Below are positions 1 through 5,700 of a stretch of DNA of 5,786 nt, piece after piece. How positions within the stretch are numbered: position 1 is the first letter of the stretch; each line of letters opens with the position of its first letter. Below the pieces are notes generated by a model that was not told where the DNA came from, searched no databases, and saw only the letters and a list, made by a program, of their open reading frames with translations. This DNA is from Candidatus Heimdallarchaeota archaeon. Lineage in GTDB: Archaea; Asgardarchaeota; Heimdallarchaeia; JABLTI01. The stretch spans positions 1 to 5,786 of the forward strand of contig JAUVZH010000200.1 of the NCBI GenBank assembly GCA_030602675.1. Reading direction: 5' to 3'. The position numbers and the translations under genes were made by a program.

Positions 1-415
1 TCTTCATCCAGTGCATCCAATAATTTTCCAAAGCTATCGTTGCAAAACCATCAGCATCCATTTCACTCTCAATCATATTCTTTACAAGTAATTTCCCAAA
101 ATTTCTTCCTTGTGCTCTTCGATGAACCCATATACAATTCATCACGATTATGTTTTCTCCCTGAATTGGTAGACCTGCAGCATTTGGAGGACCATATTCA
201 ATCATTCCTACGTGATCTCCTTTGTAAAATAGAACCTTCATATGGAGACCTTTAGGAATAGCTGTTTCCAGATAATCATTTCTTTCTTTATACTTCTGAT
301 AAAATTTTTCAAGTGGAATTTCTTTTTTCCGATGAATTATACAACCCAATAATATTTTTTTGTACTCAAGCTTGTTTGTTATTTCTACAATAGCTATTGG
401 AGAATTTTGATTCAT
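1..415 (-). CDS. GNAT-family N-acetyltransferase, C-terminus cut by window edge (YoaP-like type)
   Basis: This is an open minus-strand frame from ATG at 413-415 to the left edge, 138 complete codons with no stop, so only the N-terminal part of the protein is visible. The GNAT core is recognisable: a strand 'HMKVLFYKGDHVGMIEYGPP' (about residues 58-77), then 'IIVMNCIWVHRRAQGRNFGKLL' (89-110), which holds the central beta-4 strand and the acetyl-CoA pyrophosphate loop. A helix and the strand 'GFATIALENYW' (123-133) follow. The order EYxPP, then CIWV, then the CoA loop resembles the GNAT half of YoaP-like proteins in bacteria and archaea; that is memory of the family, not a search. The CoA loop reads Q-G-R-N-F-G, so the usual middle glycine of Q/RxxGxG is Asn105. 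It should transfer an acetyl group from acetyl-CoA to an amine; the substrate is unknown. A good Shine-Dalgarno supports the start. The preceding minus-strand gene ends 188 bp upstream, so this gene probably has its own promoter. Confidence 0.85.
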   Translation of the reverse strand, partial: MNQNSPIAIVEITNKLEYKKILLGCIIHRKKEIPLEKFYQKYKERNDYLETAIPKGLHMKVLFYKGDHVGMIEYGPPNAAGLPIQGENIIVMNCIWVHRRAQGRNFGKLLVKNMIESEMDADGFATIALENYWMHWMK

Positions 416-420
416 ATAAC

Positions 421-427
421 TTCCTCA
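421..427 (-). promoter_or_regulatory. Shine-Dalgarno site of the GNAT gene
   Basis: The minus strand reads TGAGGAAG about 7 nt before the ATG at 415. GAGG is complementary to the 3' end of archaeal and bacterial 16S rRNA. It fixes the start codon of the acetyltransferase. Confidence 0.6.
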
Positions 428-484
428 TTATTGATTTGTTATCCATAAAACTCAGAACATACTCATTTTCATTTAGTATTGCTG

Positions 485-522
485 TTGAGTTATCTCAATT
501 TAATATTAAAGGAATATATTCC
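485..522 (-). promoter_or_regulatory. Three abutting palindromes; probable promoter/operator of the GNAT gene
   Basis: Three inverted repeats lie end to end with no spacer. TTGAG-TTAT-CTCAA is at 485-498, the perfect 12-bp palindrome TTTAATATTAAA at 499-510, and the perfect 12-bp palindrome GGAATATATTCC at 511-522. A further 10-bp palindrome, AATTATAATT, is at 534-543. For the acetyltransferase (start at 415, minus strand) the middle element could serve as the archaeal TATA box, giving a transcript start near 475-480 and a leader of about 60 nt. The outer dyads would then flank the TATA box where archaeal repressors and activators usually bind. The palindromes are seen directly; the promoter and operator role is inferred. 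Confidence 0.35.
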
Positions 523-543
523 CTCCGCTTTGTAATTATAATT

Positions 544-577
544 CCTTAAAAAGGGACTTTGATTGCTTATAAAAATA
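544..577 (-). terminator. Possible T-rich transcription end of the RING-like gene
   Basis: Downstream of the stop codon at 604-606 the minus strand has T runs at 571-575 (ATATTTTTATAAG) and at 547-551 inside CCCTTTTTAAGG. Archaeal terminators are often just short T tracts. The first tract could equally be a TATA-like box (TTTTTATAA) for the acetyltransferase gene. This is a weak call. Confidence 0.2.
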
Positions 578-603
578 TCTTGTAATAATCGAATTTGTCT
601 TGA

Positions 604-1098
604 CTAGTAATTTGTGTCTCTGATTATTCGATCTACGGTTAGGTGTTGTAAGCAATTAGGGCAGCTCCCATTTACTTTGATCCATTCATGAAAATGGGAT
701 AAATGATTTTCTGAGTCACAGTAAGGGCATCTCCCTATTTCTTCATTTGAGGAAAAAGATTGTTTACATACAGAACATCTAGAAACCCTTCTACCACAGC
801 TAATACAGTAATCATCTTTCTTTTCTATCATAGATCCACACCAAACACAAGTAGTATCTTTAGCTTCAAAATAGGTCGAATCTTCTACAGAAAGACCAGA
901 TGTTGTTGTTTTAGCAACAGGTTGTTTTTTGGATTTGTTTCTTGCACCAATTAGTGTGCCTATTCCTATAATACAAACTATAGCTAGAACTACATACCTA
1001 AATGTACCAGAAGGAACGTAATTATTTGCTATGAAAATCCCAACTCCAAGTATAAGAGCCCCAGCTATCAAAGAATTAACATTTTTTTTCTTTTTCAT
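604..1098 (-). CDS. Membrane-anchored zinc-ribbon and RING-like protein
   Basis: The protein has 164 residues, with ATG at 1098 and TAG at 604-606. A Lys-rich start (MKKKK) precedes two hydrophobic helices at about 9-25 and 34-51, followed by a basic stretch (RNKSKK, 53-58). By the positive-inside rule both ends lie in the cytoplasm, joined by a short outer loop. After a Ser/Thr-rich linker comes a zinc ribbon with C84/C87 and C98/C101 (CX2C-X10-CX2C). A second module has C108/C111, C124/C127, H132, H135, H137 and C146/C149. The spacing CSVC...RCPYC...HLSHFHEWIK...SCPNC closely resembles a RING-H2 finger, including the FH, the Trp and the final CPxC. RING fingers recruit E2 ubiquitin enzymes, and small RING-like proteins are known from Asgard archaea, so a membrane-bound E3-like role is possible. 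A structural zinc module binding protein or nucleic acid is equally allowed. No ubiquitin, E1 or E2 gene is in the window. No other in-frame Met precedes residue 90, so the start is secure. Confidence 0.85.
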   Translation of the reverse strand: MKKKKNVNSLIAGALILGVGIFIANNYVPSGTFRYVVLAIVCIIGIGTLIGARNKSKKQPVAKTTTSGLSVEDSTYFEAKDTTCVWCGSMIEKKDDYCISCGRRVSRCSVCKQSFSSNEEIGRCPYCDSENHLSHFHEWIKVNGSCPNCLQHLTVDRIIRDTNY

Positions 1099-1144
1099 CT
1101 TTACATCATGAACTCAATATTCAAGATGAATTGGATTAATCAAT

Positions 1145-1154
1145 GATATAAAGC
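1145..1154 (-). promoter_or_regulatory. Putative archaeal TATA box for the RING-like gene
   Basis: The minus strand reads GCTTTATATC, close to the archaeal TATA consensus TTTATATA. A transcript starting about 25-27 nt downstream would begin near 1121 and leave a leader of roughly 22 nt before the ATG at 1098. A small dyad, ATTCA-AGA-TGAAT (1119-1131), sits over that predicted start. No clear Shine-Dalgarno precedes this ATG (GATGTAAAG), which fits a short leader. The box overlaps the end of the serine hydrolase gene region by position only; it lies in the 59-bp gap. Prediction by eye. Confidence 0.4.
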
Positions 1155-1157
1155 TAA

Positions 1158-2210
1158 TCAAACGAAATGCTCTAGAAATCCATTGGCAAAGGGTGATGTT
1201 AAAAGATCCCCTTGTGCAAGATTGAATTTCGCACTTAAGCCATCGCTATTGGCCAGCAAAACTAGTGTCAGTTTTTTCTCTGGGATTTTCATGATTAATG
1301 ATGAAAACGCTTTTGGCCAGTTGCCATAATGCCAAATTAACTTTAGAGCATTTTTGGGATGTTTTTGAACAAACCAACCTAAACCATATGGTAGTTCTTT
1401 ACCTTTGCTTGTTTTTGTAGGAGTAAATGCTTGTTCTTTTGATTCGAGTGTAATTATTTGGTTCTCATTTATTGCAGCATCGAATTTTGCTAAATCAATA
1501 ACAGTTGATATGATTCCTGCTCCAGCATTTAATCCTTTTTGGGGATACACGCCCAAAGTATTTTTCTTTTTTTCATTTAGAAAGTATGGTTTTGCTAGTC
1601 CCTTAAGTACATCTGGTTTTGAATCATCATATTCTGAAGTAAGTGTTTGAGTTAAATTTAAAGCATCTATTATATCACGCTTCACTAATCCTTCAAATTT
1701 CTCTTCTGTAATCAAGTCTACTGCTAATGATAGAAAACCAAAAACCATACCATTGTACTTATATTGTTCTCCCGGTTCTCCCTGTGTTGTATGAGTAAGA
1801 TGATGTCTTATTGTTATATCGGGTCTTTCATAATGATAACCATCAAAAAGATACGAAAGGTCTACTTTCTCACCCATGTATTCTACATCAGATAGCAATT
1901 TCTTATTTTTCTCGCAAATCTCAAAATGTTTGGGAATATATTCCCTAATACTTTTATCTAAGTCCATTTTGCCTTGTTCAACTAATCTTAATAAAATTGC
2001 TGATGTAAAGGTTTTAGTTAGTGATGCAATCCGATAAGGAGTATTTTCTGTTACTTCAATTTTGTTCTCAATATCAGCATAACCTGATCCACTTGAGTGG
2101 ATGATGTTATTATCGTGTGTAATTGCTACTGAAATTCCAGGAATTTGGTATTTTTCTTGTAATTCCATTACTTTTTTATGAAAATTTTCGACTGCTTTTT
2201 CCAGATTCAT
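1158..2210 (-). CDS. Serine hydrolase of the class C beta-lactamase / penicillin-binding-protein fold
   Basis: The protein has 350 residues, with ATG at 2210 and TGA at 1158-1160, the normal length for a single Beta-lactamase (PF00144-type) domain. The family landmarks occur in order. 'YQIPGISVAI' (21-30) is the first strand. 'RIASLTKTFTS' (60-70) carries the SxxK motif, with Ser63 the nucleophile and Lys66 the general base. 'YKYNGMVFGFL' (150-160) is the second motif, with Tyr152. 'YGLGWF' (275-280) follows, then 'WHYGNW' (293-298), where H294-Y-G296 replaces the KTG triad, as is usual in esterase and peptidase members. The second motif reads Y-N-G rather than Y-S/A-N, so the usual Asn is Gly154. 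There is no signal peptide or membrane segment, so it probably acts in the cytoplasm. Family members hydrolyse esters, amides or D-amino-acid peptides; the substrate cannot be told. True beta-lactamase activity is unlikely to be its role in an archaeon. The RING-like gene starts 59 bp downstream and the 82-residue gene ends 80 bp upstream. Confidence 0.92.
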   Translation of the reverse strand: MNLEKAVENFHKKVMELQEKYQIPGISVAITHDNNIIHSSGSGYADIENKIEVTENTPYRIASLTKTFTSAILLRLVEQGKMDLDKSIREYIPKHFEICEKNKKLLSDVEYMGEKVDLSYLFDGYHYERPDITIRHHLTHTTQGEPGEQYKYNGMVFGFLSLAVDLITEEKFEGLVKRDIIDALNLTQTLTSEYDDSKPDVLKGLAKPYFLNEKKKNTLGVYPQKGLNAGAGIISTVIDLAKFDAAINENQIITLESKEQAFTPTKTSKGKELPYGLGWFVQKHPKNALKLIWHYGNWPKAFSSLIMKIPEKKLTLVLLANSDGLSAKFNLAQGDLLTSPFANGFLEHFV

Positions 2211-2220
2211 TTTAATGCAC

Positions 2221-2253
2221 TTCTAATATCCCAATATTAGAAATTAATCTAAT
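2221..2253 (-). promoter_or_regulatory. Leader hairpin with a competing alternative hairpin before the serine hydrolase gene
   Basis: A perfect 9-bp inverted repeat with a 4-nt spacer lies at 2221-2242 (TTCTAATAT, CCCA, ATATTAGAA). Its far arm can also pair with TCTAAT at 2248-2253 through ATTAGA at 2236-2241, giving a 6-bp stem with a 6-nt loop. In the minus-strand transcript the order is ATTAGA, TCTAAT, ATTAGA, and only one stem can form at a time. The 9-bp stem ends 10 nt before the ATG and takes in part of the weak ribosome-binding sequence AGAAGTG. No U run follows, so it is not a classical intrinsic terminator. It could be a translation switch, an RNA processing site or simply a DNA operator. 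Confidence 0.35.
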
Positions 2254-2261
2254 TTGGTTTA

Positions 2262-2273
2262 AAAGAGAATTTT
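2262..2273 (-). promoter_or_regulatory. Weak TATA-like box before the serine hydrolase gene
   Basis: The minus strand reads CTCTTTTAAACC, a loose TATA-like element. A start 25 nt downstream would fall near 2242, at the edge of the dyad described just downstream, making that dyad an operator over the start site. The alternative is readthrough from the 82-residue gene 80 bp upstream. Confidence 0.2.
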
Positions 2274-2290
2274 GATAGCTCTTGTTTACA

Positions 2291-2539
2291 TTACTTGAAA
2301 ATTTTTACTTTTTCTAACCCCTGCCATTTGTGCTCTGGATCTGGTACAAAGGTTATTCCAACACCATATCCTGCTCCAGCAACTAACCCGCCCATAAATT
2401 GATAGTCAGTAGTAAAATCATACTTTGAACTTTCCACCAACCATCCACCGGGCACTTGGGCTCTTCTTATTACGGAATAGTATCCATTCCCTTTCTTTTC
2501 TTCTAAATATTCCCATTCAAATTTAGTGTATCCTTTCAT
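2291..2539 (-). CDS. Small conserved-looking protein of unknown function (VPGGWLV / FVPDPEHKW motifs)
   Basis: The protein has 82 residues, with ATG at 2539 and TAA at 2291-2293. Function is not recognised. Two blocks look conserved: 'RRAQVPGGWLVESS' (25-38) and 'GITFVPDPEHKW' (61-72). I recall a widespread family of small bacterial and archaeal proteins with a VPGGWLV strand followed by a LTFVPDPxHxW block, but I cannot name it reliably. Between the blocks sits a Gly-rich, mildly hydrophobic stretch, 'MGGLVAGAGYGVG' (49-61), which looks like an insertion. It is not long enough to be a confident membrane helix. There is no signal peptide and there are no cysteines. The composition is rich in aromatic and charged residues, which suggests a compact cytoplasmic beta protein. 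A good Shine-Dalgarno supports the start. It is the first gene of the minus-strand run, 80 bp before the serine hydrolase, and diverges from the large surface-protein gene. Confidence 0.8.
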   Translation of the reverse strand: MKGYTKFEWEYLEEKKGNGYYSVIRRAQVPGGWLVESSKYDFTTDYQFMGGLVAGAGYGVGITFVPDPEHKWQGLEKVKIFK

Positions 2540-2774
2540 ATTAGTAATCCTTCAAAATCTTATCATTAAGATGTTATTTTCAATTCAGTTATTTAATGGT
2601 AACTTATTGGGGATACCTAAAACCCTTCAGGATAAATCATTTACTTTTCTAATTTTTTATCTATAAAGAAAAATCGATTTATTAAGAAGATTTTTTATAC
2701 CAATTATTCATTATTTAATTCAGATAATCACCTACCGAGTTAGAGGGTTAAAATTGGGGTTTAATATTATAAAT
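2540..2774. other. Divergent intergenic control region
   Basis: This 235-bp AT-rich gap separates the minus-strand cluster from the plus-strand surface-protein gene, so it should hold both promoters. For the plus gene the best TATA-like element is TTTTTTATA at 2691-2699, which would place the transcript start near 2720-2725 and give a leader of about 50 nt. For the minus gene, TTAAATAA at about 2591-2598 would give a short leader, and CTTTATAG at 2661-2668 a long one. The perfect palindrome AAATCGATTT (2671-2680) lies between the two directions and is a candidate shared operator. I saw no RNA gene or coding frame here. All assignments are by eye. Confidence 0.35.
2547..2552 (-). promoter_or_regulatory. 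Shine-Dalgarno site of the 82-residue gene
   Basis: The minus strand reads AAGGAT, 7 nt before the ATG at 2537-2539. It supports both the reality of this short gene and its start. Immediately upstream is a dyad, ATCTTA-TCAT-TAAGAT (2557-2572), that could fold in the leader or bind a regulator. Confidence 0.55.
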
Positions 2775-5700
2775 GTGAGAAAAGCTTTTCGTATTACTAT
2801 TTTCATAGGGATTTTGATTTGCATGGTTAGTCCTTTATTTATACAAGGATCATTACTTTCAAATCAGTTTGATGATGCAAGCAAATGGAATAAAGAGAGC
2901 ATTTTGGATGAGAATTTACTTGATTCAACTAAGGATAAGGGTATTGAAGATTCACAATCAATTAATGCGTTAGCTAATTTTATTATGGATGACACTGCTC
3001 CTTATAGTTGGATTGATGCTACAAGTGGTTCAGTTTTGTCCTTAAGTGATGATAGTTCTGCATCTGTTCCCTTGCCATTTAGCTTTGAATTTTATGATCA
3101 GCCTTTTGACACTCTCTATGTTAGTAGTAATGGTTGGATGTCTTTTACAAATCTTAATCCATATCAAATAATTAGTGGCAGCTATCCAATGTCAGACACA
3201 ACTTTTCATTATTCAATATCACTTTATGGTGATGATCTTTACCCATCCGGGGATGTGTATGCTTATTCTGATTCAGATAAAGTAGTAATTGAATACTTAA
3301 GTATAGATAATTACGGAGGAGGTGAAGCTGGAACATTTGAACTAGTACTATATAGAAATGGGGATATTTTGTTCCAATATGACTGTCTAAGTATTGTACA
3401 ATCACCAACTGTTGGTCTTAATTTTGGACCAGATATTACTTACTACAATAACTACGTAGGTTTATCATCTTCAACCGACAATTTGGCAATCTATTTTACT
3501 TCCTATACCCCAGACCATGAATTGTCATGTGGTTTGGAAACTCCTGTTAATCCAGAGATTAATGAGAATGTAATTATTAATACTACTGTATTTAATATTG
3601 GTTTAAATACAGAAACAAATGTTGAACTACAATTGTGGATTGATGACAATTTAGTTGCAAGTCAAACCTATCCAACTTTAAATGTAGATGAATATCAAAC
3701 ATTACAATTTAGTTGGACCCCCCACAGCTTTAGAACTTATAACGTTACGTCTTATGTTGTACCTGTTTCTAATGAACATAATTTGTTTAATAATAAGGTA
3801 ACTGAGTTCGTAAATGCATTGGATCCAAATACGAGAATTGCATTTATTATTACTCATGGAGAATATTCAATGACTTCTTTAAGAACTTTCTATGAAGGGC
3901 TAGGTTACTATGTAGACTATGTCACGAGTATAATTACAGAGAATATACTTAGTTCATATGCATTAGTTTTTGTTGGAGAAAGTGGCAACATTTGGTCATC
4001 TGCTGAAGTAGCTGTTATGGAGAACTACATTATAGGTGGGGGGATTTTTGTTGGTGTTGGTGATAGTAATCCCGCAGATGGAGTATTGCAATTAGGAGCT
4101 AATTATGGAATATCATTTACAGGATCAGGCACTGGTTATTCCGGAATTTCTGCAAATATTAATACAACTCATCCAATGATGGAAGGAGTTGATTCTGTCT
4201 ATATACCCAGTCCATATAATGCTCTACAGCTTTCAGGAGAAGCAGTTCAGATGTTTAGAGATGCTTCTGATACTGAAATCTATGGTGCATCAGTTGATAT
4301 AGGTCGCGGTCATTTTGCAGTATTGGCAGATGATTTTTATGGTTGTATTTATGATGCAGATAATGAAATTATGTTTACCAATTTTCTAAAATGGAGATTA
4401 TTATTTGATCTTAAAGCAGATTATCTGTTTAATAACAAATCTTCTTATGATGTAATAATCGATGTTGATGCTGGTGAAAATACTTTCTTAGTCACTGTCA
4501 ATTCAACAAACAATATTAGCGCATTAGTGGAAAATTTGGGTGGATATAATGAAACATATGTAGAAATTGACATCTATGCAAATAATTCATTGGTAAATAA
4601 TAGTATAATCCCAGAAATTTCGATCGGTGAAATAGCTGAATATCAATGCAATTGGACGCCAGCAGTTGCTGGTTTTTATGAAATGCTCATTTCAATCGTT
4701 CCAAATGAAAATGAATCGTATATCTATAATAATAATGTAACATTTAATGTACTTGTTCTAAATACTTCGAAAAGCATTGGATTTATCAGAACGCATGGGG
4801 TACAACAAATAGCAAATCTCATGTCCTTCTACAGCAATCTGAACTATTCTACACATAGTATATTTTCAATTGCTACAGATGAAATACTTAGTGCATTTCA
4901 ATATGTATTCATAGGTGAAGGAGGAGGAATCTATAGTTTAGAGGAAATACAAGCAGTTGATAATTATATTGCTAATGGTGGCATTTGTGTTTGTATTGGT
5001 AATAATCCAGCACATATTGCTAGAGAACTAGCCTTTAATCATGACATCAATTACACCGATATTAGTCTTGGAGTAAACTACACAACTACAATAATTGATA
5101 CAACTCATGTATTAATGCAAGATGTTACTTCTATTTACCTACCAACTGCTTCTAATGCTTTACAAGTATCTGGTGAAGCAAGAGCAATCATTTGGGATTC
5201 AACTGATACAGGCATCTATGGAGCAACAGCTGATGTTGAATCTGGACATCTCTGTATACTATCTGATGATTTTGCGGAATATCTCCATAGTGATAATAAT
5301 GAGGTTTTATTTAACAACATACTAATATGGAAAGAACGACTGCTGGTCGATATAATCAACCCTGATGGAGGAGAAAGATTAGAAGGTGAATATCTAGTAA
5401 TTTGGACCACTTTCAATCATGATGATATAACATTGAATTTTACACTTTTCTATTGGGATGATGTAAGCAAAGGTTGGGTATTGATAATTGAAAACTTAGT
5501 TAATGATACTAGCTACCTTTGGAATACCTCAAAAATAGCTGATGGTGTTTTCTATCGACTTATGATAATTGTTAGTGATGGTAACATCTCTGCGATAGAT
5601 TATTCAGCAGGTACGTTCATTATTGACAACATTCCCGAACCACCTACAATTGATATTTTATATCCTAATGGTGGGGAAATGCTGAATGGTTCTGTTCTAT

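Noticed and set aside
40..255. Plus-strand open frame of 71 codons
   Set aside because: It lies opposite the GNAT coding frame, whose protein shows clear family motifs. The plus-strand translation has no recognisable pattern.
760..954. Plus-strand open frame of 64 codons
   Set aside because: It is antisense to the zinc-binding domain of the RING-like gene and is a by-product of that frame.
1405..1650. Plus-strand open frame of 81 codons
   Set aside because: It is antisense to the serine hydrolase, which has all family motifs. No ribosome-binding site or recognisable domain was seen.
1932..1945. GGGAATATATTCCC, the same palindrome core as at 511-522
   Set aside because: It is inside the serine hydrolase coding sequence (residues around 90-94, REYIP) and is explained by the codons. 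A second regulator site is not supported, though the match is exact.
2221..2242. Intrinsic terminator between the 82-residue gene and the serine hydrolase
   Set aside because: The stem is strong for its size but AT-rich, and no T run follows on the minus strand; the next bases are GTGCATTAAAATG.
2773..2778. ATG at 2773 as the start of the surface protein
   Set aside because: The next codon is TGA, and the long frame is in another phase. GTG at 2775 opens the signal peptide.
3172..3408. Minus-strand open frame of 78 codons
   Set aside because: It is antisense to the N-terminal domain of the surface protein; the translation is unstructured and low in pattern.
5122..5416. Short frames on both strands (5122-5325 plus, 5216-5416 minus)
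   Set aside because: Both overlap the continuous surface-protein frame, which shows duplicated domains and repeats through this stretch.
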